From assembly GCA_916048095.2 (NCBI GenBank), contig OU696575.1, positions 6,896,001-6,960,000 of the forward strand: a stretch of 64,000 nucleotides of DNA, read 5' to 3'. The number at the start of each line of letters is the position of its first letter. The stretch's first letter is position 1. Source of the stretch: Sacculina carcini. Its lineage: Eukaryota > Arthropoda > Thecostraca > Sacculinidae. The notes below the pieces were generated by a model. The model did not search any database, had not been told where the DNA came from, and was given only the letters and a program-made list of their open reading frames with translations. Position numbers and translations under genes: made by a program. Shown in pieces: positions 1 to 11,193 of the stretch.

Positions 1-330
1 TTCATTACTTATTTATTAATATTTATTCTTATTTATTGATGGCTGTTATTTACTGAATCACATATTTATTGTTGATTGTTATTATTTATTGAGGAACGTG
101 GGCGGAGTGACATTATGGATTGTTATCGGATCATGGTTTATTATTTATTGTTATTTATTTATTATTTTCTTTCCAACTCTCTTTCTAGACTTTTTTCTCT
201 TCGAACTCTCTTTCTCTCTCAATCTTTTGGGCGCTTCCGGTACATGGGGCCACCTTAGGGTGGTAATAGTGCTTGCACTCTTCCCATGCTACTGGATTTG
301 CCTGTAATTAATAATAATAATAATAATAAA
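1..330 (+). repeat. LINE family A 3' end, copy 1
   Basis: The sequence ends in an (AAT)n tail at about 310-329 and is nearly identical to 8430-8747 and, inverted, to 14221-14465. Common 3' ends with a short simple-repeat tail are typical of CR1/L2-like LINEs or SINEs that borrow their tails. No coding sequence is seen. The 5' end lies outside the window. Confidence 0.65.
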
Positions 331-1283
331 GTCTGACAGAGGGAAATATGACGAAGAGGTTGATCGATGGATCACCAATGGATGGCTTGTTCCATATGAC
401 GGACGACGGGTACAGTCAGAGGACTCATACCGTTGATGGCGGTTTGTAACAATGTTTATATTTCATGCGGTGTTGTATATAACTTGTATTCTTATATCTT
501 TATTTAGTAATCGTTGATTGTTTTGTGCATTGTGTATTGTATGTTGTGCATTGAAAGCGACATAGGATAGAAGTTAGGACAGGAAGTGAAGCGTAAACAC
601 ATGCATCACTGTCAACACAGTAGGTTAGAATACAGAACACAGCATTGGTTGCACACACGTAGACACACACACATACACTGTAAGACATTAAGAGAAAACC
701 AGAGAAGCACGGGCACACGCATATATCACTCACACCAGTGTGTAAGACTATGTGCGTGTTGCATTGTGGTGACCTTGCGGTCCGTAAATAATGAGGTCGT
801 GCACAAATAGGAGATAGAGAATGAAGTAGGCGGCGCTAGCTAGCACTATATAAGCATAGTGTTTTCACCATTCGGGGAGATAGGAATAGAAGAGCAGCGG
901 CAGTAGGGATATGGAATAGATAGATAGAAGCGATAGCGGGAAAGGATAGATTGAGCAGCAGCAGCAGTAGAGGAGATTCAGTAGAGAAGGGGAGTGGTTC
1001 AGAGGGAGAATGGAACGGAACAGAGTATAGCAACACCAGAGGATAGAACAGGATAGACAGACTAGCAGAGATACAGGTAGAACGGGAGAACAGATAGGAT
1101 AGATCACTGAACATAACGTTAGGACCGATAGAGTTAGGAACTGCAGCCTTCAGCGTAATATCACGACGAAATACATTGTTTCTTCAACAACTTTGTTTGG
1201 AATCGGACATCAAGCGTTATCGCGGCGCACAACGATAAGAGGCCTGCTCCACTTGAACTGTCACGACTGATAAACAACAATGT
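331..1283. other. No gene recognised; A/G-rich intergenic or LTR-like stretch
   Basis: CA-rich microsatellite-like sequence occupies about 580-740. A TATA-like TATATAAG sits at 847-854, followed by a purine-rich stretch (880-1100). It lies just upstream of the retroelement pol remnant and could be remains of its 5' LTR and leader, but I found no matching copy of it at the 3' side, so this is only a guess. Confidence 0.3.
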
Positions 1284-3535
1284 TACACGGTTCTTCAGAG
1301 AAACGGAGAGAAAGTATGTCCTGTGATGGACTACAGAGAGCTCAACGAACACCTTGATGCACACACGGCTGAAGCTGATGTGTGTTCGCAAAAACTTCGA
1401 GAATGGCGACGTCGGGGAGACCAAGTGTCATTGGTGGACTTAAAGGACGCATACTTGCAACTTAATGTCGACAAGTCCCTTTGGAGTTTTCAAACTGTTG
1501 AGTATCGTGGAAAAAGGTTTTGTCTTACCAGACTGGGATTTGGACTTTCAATTGCACCAATGGTGATGAAAGCCGTGTTGGAAGCGGTGCTGAAACAAAG
1601 CGACTATGTATACAAAGGAACATCTCCATATGTGGACGATATACTCGTGGACGAATCTATCGTATCAACAGACGTTGTGATCGAGCATTTGAAGTGTCAC
1701 GGGTTAGTGCGCAAGGCACCTGAACGTATCTGTGATGGCGCTAAGGTGCTTGGAGTGCGTGTTGGTAATGAAAAAGGGGTCGTGAACTGGAGAAGAGTTA
1801 AGGAGATCCCAAACGTGCCGGCGAAACTAACCAGACGGACCGTATTTTCTTGGTGCGGACAAGCCACTGGTCATCTACCTGTGTGCGGATACTTGCGACC
1901 AGCTGCCTCGTACTTGAAGCGTCGTGCCACAGAGGCGTCCAATGGATGGGACGATGTCATAAATGATGACGAACTACGGCCTATGATGGAGGAACTGCAT
2001 GACAGATGGAAGGCAAATGATCCTTCAAAAGGAAGCTGGAGTGTACATGGAGAAGAAGCCACCTTATGGGTTGACGCCAGTTCACTGGCATTGGGAGTGA
2101 CGTTAGAGGTCAACGGTGAAATTGTTGAGGACGGATGTTGGTTGCGACAGAACCGTGATTCACACATTAACTTGGCAGAATTGGATGCAGCCATAAAAGG
2201 AATGAACCTGGTGGTGGCCTGGGGAATCAAACGGATTCATCTGATGACTGATTCAATTTCAGTGTTTCATTGGCCGAGCGATGCTCTCTCTGGAAAAGCT
2301 AGACTGCGGACCAAGGCCTACAACGAACTGCTAATACGAAGACGCATCTCTATTTTTCAAACTGTGGTGCAAGAATATGCATTGTTAGTGAATGTGCACT
2401 GTGTGAGGTCGGCAAGTAATCGCGCAGATCTTTTGACGAGGGTTCCCCAAGCGTGGCTGAGACGCAGCTCGTCTGACCCATACATCTCTAGGGACACAGA
2501 AGAAGCGAACATCGATACCGACGATAATATTTTATCGGAACTGAAAAAATTGCATCATGAGACAGGTCATCCCGGAGTGAACCGAACGTGGTATTTTGCA
2601 AAAAGAGCAAGTCTTTCCGCTACCAAACGGCAAGTCTCCAATGTGGTTTCTCAGTGTCAAATTTGCAGGTCAATTGATCCTGCGCCGGTCAAGTGGAAGA
2701 CGGGCTCGCTCCAAGTGGATGTTGTGTGGCAGCGCGTGGGCTTAGACATAACTCACGTCGGAGGCGATCACTACTTGACTCTAGTCGACCGTGGTCCATC
2801 ACGCTACTCCATTTGGCGAAAGTTGCTGCTCCAAAATACTCATTCTGTTGTTCAGCATTTGGAGTCGATATTTTTGGAACGTGGAGCACCGGAAGAACTT
2901 CTTCTGGACAATGATACGGCTTTTCGTAGTCGATATTTCAAGATGTTTGCACGAAAGTGGCAGGTGTGTTTACGCTTCAGGTGTGCTTACAGACCATCAG
3001 GACATGGAATAAGTGTCACCGTTGTCACCGTACGATTAAATGCATTGCTGCCAGGAAAAACTGCAGTATCGCTGAGGCGGTGTACAGATATAATGTGGCA
3101 CCGCCTGATGGCTCACAGCCGGCTTCGTCGCCGGCAGACTTACTCTTCAAGTATAGAGTACGAGTTCGAGATGTCGACCCGCACAAGACGGAATCGAGCA
3201 ATCTTGAGTGTCGGTATAAGGTGGGTGACACTGTGTGGGTGCGTCCAAACAGAGTCAGGTGCAACGAGCGCTATGGGACAGGTGAAGTCACCAAAATTTT
3301 ATCACATAATTCGGTTGAGGTTGGTGGAGTCCCGCGTCATGTCGGTGATCTTAGGCCAAGAATTGTGAGAGAACAACGCGCTACTGCGGATCATGACGTC
3401 GCAGACGACGGAGGCATGATTATTACTGTGAACCGAGCCGAACATGACAATGCTGGTGTTGAAAACGACGGTGAGCGGATGCTGAGACGATCAGAACGGA
3501 TGAGAAGACCACCTCGACGATATTGTTGTGATTGA
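1284..3535 (+). pseudogene. Ty3/gypsy-like LTR retrotransposon pol remnant (RT, RNase H, integrase)
   Basis: Encodes reverse transcriptase, RNase H and integrase of an LTR retroelement. A 681-codon open stretch (to 3368) shows the RT palm with YVDD at about 1630, and an RNase H domain (about 2060-2440) with its four acidic residues in WVDASS, LAELDA, MTDSIS and NRADLL. The integrase follows, with an HHCC zinc-binding pattern (about 2550-2670) and the first two catalytic Asp residues (LDITH, LLLDND). Near 3000-3020 the frame breaks: the C-terminal part (YRYNVAPP ... VWVRPN ... RPPRRY) is in another frame to 3535, and the region that should carry the catalytic Glu is lost. gag, protease and the RT N-terminus are missing, so the copy is 5' truncated and dead. 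Assignment to Ty3/gypsy rather than another LTR clade is by domain order only. Confidence 0.8.
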
Positions 3536-3558
3536 GATGACATATGTCATGTCATCTG

Positions 3559-4038
3559 GGAGGAGTGTAATTGCATGAACATGTGTGTGTATGTGTGTGT
3601 GTGTGTGCTTGTGTGAGTCGTGTGGTGTCGTATATTGTGAGTTATACACATGTGTGTATGTATGTGCGTATTTGCTGACCTGTTCTGCGGAGTGTTTGAT
3701 TAGCATGTGTGTGTGTGTATGCGCGCGTATGTATGTTTGTATGTGTGTGTGCGACTGCGTGTGTGTTTGTAAAATATGATGAGAGGAGTTCGGTGCGGCG
3801 GCACTGAAGCAGCCGGAAGTCTGGTTGGAGAAGGGTGGCAGTGCGAATGTGAGTGTAGCGCGGGGTTGTTGTGTTGCCGGCGGTGTTTGGTGTGGCTAGC
3901 GCAGGAGATGGAGAGTTGAATTGGTGTGGTGTTGTGACATTTATTTTCCTTGTGTTTTTAGTCTAGAATTAGACGTTCCCAATTTGTGTTTTTTTCTTTT
4001 TACAACCACAGTATCACAGTGCACGGTGCTTGAATTCA
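3559..4038 (+). repeat. Candidate 3' LTR of the 1284-3535 element
   Basis: Directly after the pol stop a purine tract (GGGAGGAG) is followed by TGTAATTGC, the layout of a polypurine tract and LTR start, and TATCACA near 4015 could be the LTR end. A (TG)n-rich microsatellite fills 3580-3775. No second copy was found upstream, so the boundaries are tentative. Confidence 0.3.
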
Positions 4039-4452
4039 CCAAAATAAACATCAACACGCTTTGTTAGGCGAGATAACAATACAAACTGAAGGCAAAAATA
4101 AAGAAACAATACCAAACGAAAAAAACGAAAATATTAGATTAGAATACATTTAAAAATGAACAAATAAACGAAGTAAAATAATATAACTGAACTAAAACCT
4201 AACTGCAACGTAATAATGCTAATACTTATCACCAATAACTCACAAAATAATATAGTAACAATCAACATAGACACAAACAAAAATGGAAAATAGTGACATT
4301 ACTTACTTCTAATCTCATGTAATTACGTTTGTTTTATGTCACTTATGCTACATAAAGAAGATGCATGCCTGACACTGGGTAGAGAAACAGAACACGAGAT
4401 AGCGTGCATGAAAGACCAGCAGAATGAAGGAGCAAACATGAAGACAACTGAC
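4039..4452. other. AT-rich intron, nothing recognised
   Basis: A-rich, low-complexity sequence without repeats or exons that I can support. The open frame of the preceding minus-strand exon continues to 4323, so its true 3' boundary could lie here. Confidence 0.4.
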
Positions 4453-4683
4453 GTGTGACTGGCGTGTGGCGTGGACGGTGCTGAGTGTTTGCTGTTGTTG
4501 GCGACACCAGCTGTTGTAGAACAGGAAGCAGAAGAGATGACAGTGGCTGCGACCGAAGAAGAACAGGAATTGACAGTGGTGCTGGCAACGCCCGACTGAC
4601 TCATCGACGAATCACTGGCTGAGCGACTGAGCATGCCGTCCGGCTCACACAAACTAGCCCGCCGCACACCCTCCTCCAACAAA
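4453..4683 (-). CDS. CIP4/FBP17/TOCA family gene, exon 8 of those visible (Ser/Thr-rich linker)
   Basis: Coding exon of the host F-BAR gene between the HR1 coiled coil and the SH3 domain, which must lie left of position 1. The acceptor (CAG at 4684-4686) is preceded by an uninterrupted (TG)n tract. Entry in phase 2 joins the previous exon so that QE-D-LLEEGVRRASL is read. The product is rich in Ser, Thr, Ala and Asn, as expected for the disordered linker of CIP4/FBP17, and has no recognisable domain. The donor is uncertain: I chose GTCAGT at 4447-4452, but the frame stays open to 4323. The phosphorylatable RRAS and SRSAS motifs are seen; any regulation is inference. Confidence 0.7.
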
Positions 4684-5055
4684 CTGACACACACACACAC
4701 ACAACTAAATAAATTTCCAGGATTATGAAAAACCTTGGAAGAATCATATATGAAAGATGCAAACTGATAATTATCAGTTTGCATCTCAAATGATCGTTCC
4801 TTTTTTACAAAGTATTTCATCAGTAATTATAATTCGATTCACAGGTGAAAAAGCTGATAACTATTGCTGTAAGGCATACTTCCAAATAGCGGATAATTTC
4901 TCTGTCCCTTCGACTGTGCGTATGAATATAAATGTGTGTGTGTGCAGATCGTATGTGATCGTACTCCTGGAATGTGTATGTGTATATGTGAATATATCTG
5001 TGTATAACGAATATAAATGTATGTGTGTATGTGTGTGTGTATGTGCAGTGCGTAC

Positions 5056-5190
5056 TCCTGTAATTTTTTCAGGTCGCAGCGCAGTTTCTCCAGACGATCG
5101 ACATTCGCTTTCAACTGGTCGTCAATGACGGCCGAATCTCCCAGCGCTGGATTACCTTCGTATGCGTGCTTCATTTTCATCAGCGCATCC
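5056..5190 (-). CDS. CIP4/FBP17/TOCA family gene, exon 7 (C-terminal half of HR1 domain)
   Basis: Encodes RDALMKMKHAYEGNPALGD followed by a heptad-patterned helix ending DLKKLQE. In CIP4/FBP17 the matching segment (REALKKMK... GDP...) is the second half of the HR1/REM antiparallel coiled coil that binds GTP-loaded Cdc42 and links membrane curvature to N-WASP-driven actin assembly. The exon is 135 bp, acceptor GTCAG in a TG-rich tract, donor GA|GTACGC; phase 2 on both sides agrees with its neighbours. The Gly-Asp turn between the helices is preserved. Confidence 0.92.
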
Positions 5191-5984
5191 CTGACATCAC
5201 ACAGACCCACACACATATCCAGAATGAGGCCTCGTTCAAGTTCTTAGCTTCAAAAGAGGGCACAAAATAAAACTTTTGCAAATTAATAATTAACGAGATG
5301 TGGAGGAATTCAGCTGCCCAAATAGAAATGTGAAAAAATAGTAATAAGAATAAGAGAATTTGATTCGAGAATTCGACGTGAAATACAATTGAAATAAAAT
5401 TTAGATTGATAATTTCATTGAAATACAATGAAATACAAATCGTTTCATTTGTACAATTTCCGTTGTATTTGGTTGTTCTTGCACGGTTTTTAGCATTTTC
5501 AGTGTGTATATGTTTGTATTGTACAAATCTTCTATGTGTTGTATGACCTTAAAACAGAGCAAATTGAAATTATAATTATTTTACCACGCGATGATGGCGC
5601 CATTTGTGTGATTACAAACTAACGATAGGTAGTTATTAGAGGGATTACACGGGCCAATATCAAGTACATACTAGACACAACCTATACTGTTTGATAGACC
5701 TCAAGGGGCTCATCCAAATGGTTGGTGTTTAATGACTGTAAAGCTTGTTCAACACAAGATACTGAGGGAAATGTGCAAATATTTCCCAATTTTTCGCTAA
5801 AACTGAAATTTTCAAATGTGATTCGCGACCCCTAAATCTCTTCAAGCTTATATAATTTTAGTACCATTGAATTCAGCGATGACAATACCATTCGAAAAAC
5901 CATACCGATAAACATGTATCAGAAAATATGATTATTAAAATACAAATTTACGAAATACCCCCGAAACACCATACCCAGAAAATG
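5191..5984. other. Intron, nothing recognised
   Basis: AT-rich sequence between two host exons. I see no TE ends, no coding frame and no tandem repeat beyond the TG-rich acceptor tract at 5191-5220. Confidence 0.4.
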
Positions 5985-6165
5985 AGTAGCCTCAATGAAT
6001 ATACACGTGTGCAGCAAGCGTCTGCAAAGCGCATTGGCGTGTGCAAGTGCATATTGGTGGTAGCGTAACCGTAGCTATTGCTATTGCTATAGCAAATAGC
6101 AATAGCAATGCGTAACAAACCGAAGCGTTTAATTAAGTACATAGTCGTGTATGTGCGTGTTCTGT
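5985..6165 (+). repeat. Dispersed repeat family C, copy 1
   Basis: Shares blocks (ACACGTGTGCA..., GCAAAGCGCA, GTGTGCAAGTGCA, GAAGCGTTTAATTAAGT) with 21050-21180 and, inverted, with 56700-56830 and 57165-57310. The last two lie inside the non-autonomous Helitron at 56220-57394, so this copy is probably a fragment of a related Helitron. It carries a private palindromic stretch near 6070-6110 (CTATTGCTATAGCAAATAG). Confidence 0.55.
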
Positions 6166-6740
6166 ATGTCTGTCAAGTCAGTATGTAAGCTATACATACA
6201 GACTTAAAAACGTTCCTGAAACCCGCTTTTAAGTCTGCAAGTACCAGTACTATATTTTCAATTCACATTTATTGTTTCTATTAGTGTTTGTTTTTCAGAT
6301 TGACTCCATACACCATTTCATTCAATTGAGTGATTACTCGAAACTTCCCTGCGATGCCAAAGTATCATTTCCCCCAATTTGTACTCGCGAAATTTTCAAG
6401 AGCGTTGTCACCATACATACACACGCATACACACATATACACAAATATTGTGCGACTGTGGCCACGAATATGTTCATGTGTGCGTTTGCCTGTGCATTTT
6501 ACCAGTAATTGTCTATTCAATACTTTTGTCCCCACACATTTAAGGGCAATTCTTATTTCTAGCGCAGCTTTCCAAGTGCCAGGTTGTTCACTGGCAACCC
6601 TACCAAATATTACTATAAATAGCAAAATACAAAACTAATTATTTAATAATTATTTGGTAATTAGTAATGTGGACCTTATAGAGCAAAATATCTTTACAAA
6701 ATACGAGAGTATTTGGAGCAAGCGAGACTGGTGAGCGCAC

Positions 6741-6883
6741 CTGGTACTGTTCTCCTGGTTGAACTTGCTGGTGATATCATCGATGCGAGCCTGAATGCGC
6801 TTGCGTCGCTGATTCGGCGGCAGACCGTCTATTTCGTCGCGCACAAACGTCTCAAACGACGAAGCGCCTATCACTGGCGAGCC
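6741..6883 (-). CDS. CIP4/FBP17/TOCA family gene, exon 6 (start of HR1 domain)
   Basis: Translates to GSPVIGASSFETFV followed by DEIDGLPPNQRRKRIQARI, matching the LPPEQQRKRLQQQL signature that opens HR1 in CIP4/FBP17/TOCA-1. The exon is 143 bp, acceptor GCAG after TTTGTGTGTATGT, donor ACCAG|GTGCGC, entry phase 0 and exit phase 2, which joins exon 7 at an Arg codon. HR1 binds Cdc42-GTP. Downstream intron 1.5 kb, upstream intron 10.9 kb filled with LINE and hAT elements. Confidence 0.93.
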
Positions 6884-7042
6884 CTGCACATACACACAAA
6901 GACAGACATCATGTACAGAAACATACACACATGCACAAATAATGTTAACAGACACACACACAATTAAAGACATGTACATCACACATAAGTGTACACACAA
7001 ATGAATGAAGCTGTTTGAATTTGTATAACAACAATGACATAC

Positions 7043-7140
7043 AATGACAAGACATAACAACAATGTGCCCGAAAATCAATGTACAGTTGGAGGAAAATGG
7101 AGTTCTCCCCACCCAAAGACCTCCAAGTAGAGAGCTGCAC
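7043..7140 (+). mobile_element. Penelope-like element 3' fragment
   Basis: About 90 bp matches 60008-60095 of the larger Penelope-like element, covering the end of the GIY-YIG ORF (PKINVQLEENGVLPTQRPP is readable). Strongly 5' truncated copy. Confidence 0.75.
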
Positions 7141-7540
7141 CAACGCCACCTAGATACCTCTAGTATCTACCATGTATCTAGGTAGCGTTGCTGAACCATA
7201 ACCGCCTGTTTATACAGCGCTGTGTTGACTGCGCGATGACGTCATAATCAGTGGCGGGTACTCATTACAAGCTTGTCTCACAATCGACGAATTTTGACGT
7301 TAAAACGATTATGTTGGGTCGATTTCGTGTTTTTGTTGTTGCGTCGCGACTGAACACGCCTGCCGCGTTAGGTTTTCTGATCCGATGGAGCAGAAGTCGG
7401 TGAATTCGGGCGCGAGACAGGACGAGACGGAGACATAACTTGCAGTGTGCTCGGCATATTAGGCCACTGGAATCAAGTGCGGCAAGTGCGTGCATCCCGG
7501 CCGTAATACAGGTGCTCACACGCAAACGAGGGATAAAGCT

Positions 7541-7740
7541 CCTGAGTAGCTCGGTGGATTAGGAGCTGAGCTCTCGTGTCAGAGATTCGGGGTTCGAATC
7601 CTGGCCCGGGTTCGTTCATCAGCACCTCCGCTTGAGTCTACCGGGAATCGCCACTGTAGATGGGACCACAGTGGGGCGCGCCATATACTCTCAACAGGCT
7701 GGTGCGTGCTTAAAAAGCCAATAACAACAAACAAGCACTA
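7541..7740 (+). mobile_element. tRNA-derived SINE
   Basis: Polymerase III type 2 internal promoter: A box TAGCTCGGTGG at 7547-7557 and a consensus B box GGTTCGAATCC at 7591-7601. The head is followed by about 110 bp of unrelated body ending in a CAATAACAACAAACAA tail. No acceptor-stem pairing or CCA-ready 3' end is evident, so it is a SINE and not a functional tRNA gene. Confidence 0.75.
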
Positions 7741-8289
7741 GCAAGCACACAGCTAGCATACACACACACACACATGCACAAATGCTATACGCGAATACGC
7801 GAATACACAAATACGCGAATAAACACAAGTAAAAACAGCGATTATGTCCATATATATCAGGAATAAAATAATGGAAAAAACAGATGTATGTACACACACA
7901 CAAAATTAATGGAAAATGATTGAAGTCAATATCAAATGATTGATTCAATATTCCAAAGAAATACTCCAATAAAAATACACATTGACTGAACTGACATTTG
8001 TTTGTTGATGTTTTAATGAAGGAGTGTATCAATAGATGTGAACAGTAAACAAAATCAAGCCGCTACAAAAATACCCCACGAACTCTGGCCTCACTTGCCT
8101 GTATATTTTGCGTATTGGCACTGTTTGTATACACCCTGATTGAGATTATATTCAACCCAAGTCAGCGATACACATATATCAGTGAACTTCTAAAATACCC
8201 ACACACAGATACACATTCAACACACAAATGCGCACTGGAAGACAGAGTACCGTGATATTGCAAATTTCCCGGTACACTCCGTCATAGTT
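7741..8289. other. Intron, nothing recognised
   Basis: CA-rich microsatellite remnants (7750-7830) and AT-rich unique sequence; no coding frame or TE terminus identified. Confidence 0.35.
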
Positions 8290-8747
8290 AACAACAACAA
8301 CAACAACATATTTATTGGTGTTATTGTTTATTGAATCATATTTATTTGTGTTGTTGTTACTTATTGAATCATATTTATATTTATTGTTGGATGTTTCTTA
8401 TTGAATCATATGTATTGTTCTTGATTGTTATTTATTACTTATTTATTAATATTTATTCTTATTTATTGATGGCTGTTATTTACTGAATCATATATTTATT
8501 GTTGATTGTAATTATTTATTGAGGAACGTGGGCGGAGTGACATTATGGATTGTTATCGGATGATGGTTTATTATTTATTGTTATTTATTTATTATTTCCT
8601 TTCCAACTCTCTTTCTAGACTTTTTTCTCTTCGAACTCTCTTTCTCTCTGAATCTTTTGGGCGCTTCGGTATATGGGGCCACCTTAGGGTGGTAATAGTG
8701 CTTGCACTCTTCCCATGCTACTGGATTTGCCTGTAATTAATAATAAT
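8290..8747 (+). repeat. LINE family A 3' end, copy 2
   Basis: Near-identical to window positions 1-330, extended upstream by imperfect TTATTGAATCATATTTATT repeats. It ends in (AAT)n at about 8737-8750, where it meets the oppositely oriented 3' tail of LINE family B. Confidence 0.65.
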
Positions 8748-9173
8748 AATAACAACATGTATTTCATATAGCGCACTTTCGAGGGCAAAGGTGCGACCAG
8801 GAGCAGAGTAACAAAAGTGTAGACACAGAGCGGTATGGGGACACAAATATAGAGCACAAATCGACAGAAAGTACATGGGTGCTTGCAAAATTGAATACAT
8901 ACAGACACAAACACATGCACACCAGCACATACACACGCACATATATACACATACACATGCATACACATGAACATATATGAATAATGTAATGTAATATGAA
9001 TATAATGGAAAGAGAGAAAATATATAATGGGAATAGAGAAAATAAAGCAAAGTGAAATTTAAAAAAAGAATAAAAAGCATAGGATATAAAAGAATAAAAA
9101 TAAATGCTAGATGGCCGTTGGCTAGCGAGTAGCTCTTCCGCCCTTGGACAGGTTTTATTTTTAGTCCAGCTGG
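8748..9173 (-). mobile_element. CR1-like LINE family B, 3' UTR and tail
   Basis: Minus-strand 3' end of the LINE whose reverse transcriptase is at 12060-14101; the two parts are separated by the hAT insertion 9182-11835 and become contiguous when it is removed. The terminal block (GCGCACTTTCGAGGGCAAAG on the plus strand) recurs inverted at 19380-19440. The (TTA)n/(TTG)n end at about 8748-8758 is the LINE tail. A (CA)n stretch lies at 8900-8970. Confidence 0.7.
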
Positions 9174-9181
9174 GTGTCTAG
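9174..9181. repeat. hAT target-site duplication, left copy
   Basis: GTGTCTAG, repeated exactly at 11836-11843 on the other side of the hAT element. Eight-bp duplications are diagnostic for the hAT superfamily. Confidence 0.92.
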
Positions 9182-9249
9182 TAGGGCTGGGCAGGAACCG
9201 GCTCCGGAACCGGTTCTGACGGTTCTGCAACGTGGGTATTGGAACCGGG

Positions 9250-9490
9250 TCCGAGACTCGGAACCGGTTCCACACGGATCCGAGTCCACACGGTTCCGAT
9301 TCTCGGACCCGGGTCCACACGGATCCGATTCTCGGACCCGGGTCCACACGGATCCGAGTCCACACGGTTCCGATTCTCGGACCCGGGTCCACACGGATCC
9401 GAGTCCACACGGTTCCGATTCTTGGACCCGGGTCCACACGGATCCGAGTCCACACGGTTCCGATTCTCGGACCCGGGTCCACACGGATCT
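9250..9490. repeat. 45-bp subterminal minisatellite of the hAT element
   Basis: About four to five copies of a 45-bp unit built from TCCACACGGATCCGAG and TCCACACGGTTCCGATTCTC plus GGACCCGGG. Open frames in five of the six frames arise from the repeat (unit length divisible by three) and are not genes. The reiterated CGGTTCC core also occurs at the other end (11755-11820). Confidence 0.85.
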
Positions 9491-10992
9491 TAGTATCAGG
9501 ACTGACAGGAAAATGTATGCGCATTGCGCACACACTGCATGATCACTACGGTGCGTTTTAGAATTAACGCTAATATGAAATTGCGGTGAATGCAGTTTTT
9601 CACGTGTATTTTAAAAATGCGTATTATATTGTCTTCTTTTTTCTGAAATACATGTACATTATTTGCAAGTAAGTCTGTGCGCGCAGAGTCATATTACACG
9701 AGGTATAATACTAAATTAAATACATATTATTTATTACGCTTATTTTATTGAATATATTATTAATATATTATTTTTGGGCGTATGATTACCGGAATTAGAT
9801 TAAATAACCACATTTTCAGCTAATTTGAGCGAAAAAGTATCGCATGAATGTTGATACAACATTTTTCTAAATCTGCGTGAAAACTTCATCCTTTACATGG
9901 TGATTTCAATTACAATTCAACAATCAAACAAACAAACAACAATAATTTTAAAATCAAAGGCATGCAATTAAACGCTACACGATCGCAATTATACGACAAA
10001 ATGGATGTTTCAACTTGACTTCCGGAAAAGGTTTTCTCATTGAATCCAATAAAATATACATTTTCGGAATCAGCATGAAAAAATGCATCTACCGCAACTT
10101 GGTACTAGTTAAACTTTTGGAAAAGTAAAGAATCCACACATTCTAATGCACACAAGCATACATGACCAAAGCTGTGATCACGTCACATCGATCACATTTG
10201 ACGTGTCGCCCACAAAGAATGTAAAAACCCATACAGGTGTGAACCAGGCGATAAAGATGCCTGCTAAGTTTGTTTGTATCGAACGAAATGTGCGTGAAAA
10301 TCCTGGATGGAAGTCAGATTTGGTGGACATTGATGAATCCTGTCATATTTGTGTGGAAACCGTGTTTTCACTCAGAATCTGTTATGACTGAAATCAGCAG
10401 GCTGTCTTGGTTGTACGCGGCTAAGGACAAATAATTTGTCAGTCAAACTGCCAGCGCCAACATCTCAGCTAGTGTTTGAGCTGTTTAGTTGAATCTAGTG
10501 AGGTCCACCGTGTACACTTGAGTGGTGAGTAAAAATTGTTTTTGCCTTATTTTTATACATTATCATGCATAATTGTTTAATATTAGAAATTGTTTGTGCT
10601 TATTAAAATGACATTTTTATCAATTTCCCTCTTATTTTTTAGTTTCAATTTATTCTTGTAGTGCTCCAACATTAGTAGCGTAGCAGAGGGCCTTAGTGAC
10701 CTTGCGATTATTACGGAAATGTTCACAATATTCATCATTGAATCTCATAATGATCACTCAATGAGGTCGTTAAGGGGAAAATCAATCTTTTATTGAACTC
10801 GGAGTGTACTTTATCATTTAAGCATTTAGTCATGCGAATAACTAACATACTTCTTCCCAAATGTAACTTTTTTTACCCGAGAACGCCCATTATATCGCTA
10901 ATATGGAATTGTTGTGAAATTGCCAATATGCCTCGATATAGAACTATTCAAATTCATATTTTTCATATTTTCCATTTCACGTCTCCCGAGAA

Positions 10993-11193
10993 GTGAATCC
11001 ATTATCATGGTGGAGGGACCGAGCGTTGTTACTGCCTCGACTACATGAAGTGGCGACAAAATATTTGTGCACACCGGCATCTTCCGTTCCATCTGAACGT
11101 TTATTTTCAAAAGCCGGTGAACGGATATCACACAGACGGAACAGTCTCAAAGAAGAAAACATAAATATGATTCTCTTTTTGAATAAAAATGTG
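10993..11193 (+). pseudogene. hAT transposase C-terminal dimerisation domain
   Basis: Translates to NPLSWWRDRALLLPRLHEVA, then SSVPSERLFSKAG and ISHRRNSL, the well known hAT C-terminal dimerisation signature (Dimer_Tnp_hAT: PxxWW, SSxPSERxFS, RRxxL). It ends at a stop just after FLNKNV. Upstream coding sequence is not recognisable, and the short frame 10146-10391 does not resemble transposase. A last exon or remnant of an autonomous ancestor. Confidence 0.85.

Noticed and set aside
3491..3779. Cys/Val-rich ORFs in TG microsatellite sequence (also 19215-19478 and 56700-57048)
   Set aside because: Translations of (TG)n/(CA)n repeats, not proteins.
7541..7615. tRNA gene
   Set aside because: A and B boxes are good, but no acceptor stem pairs and the sequence continues into a SINE body with a tail.
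9161..9561. Several overlapping open frames on both strands (up to about 270 codons)
   Set aside because: They arise from the 45-bp repeat, whose length is divisible by three and which lacks stops; the peptides are simple GSxxTR-type repeats.
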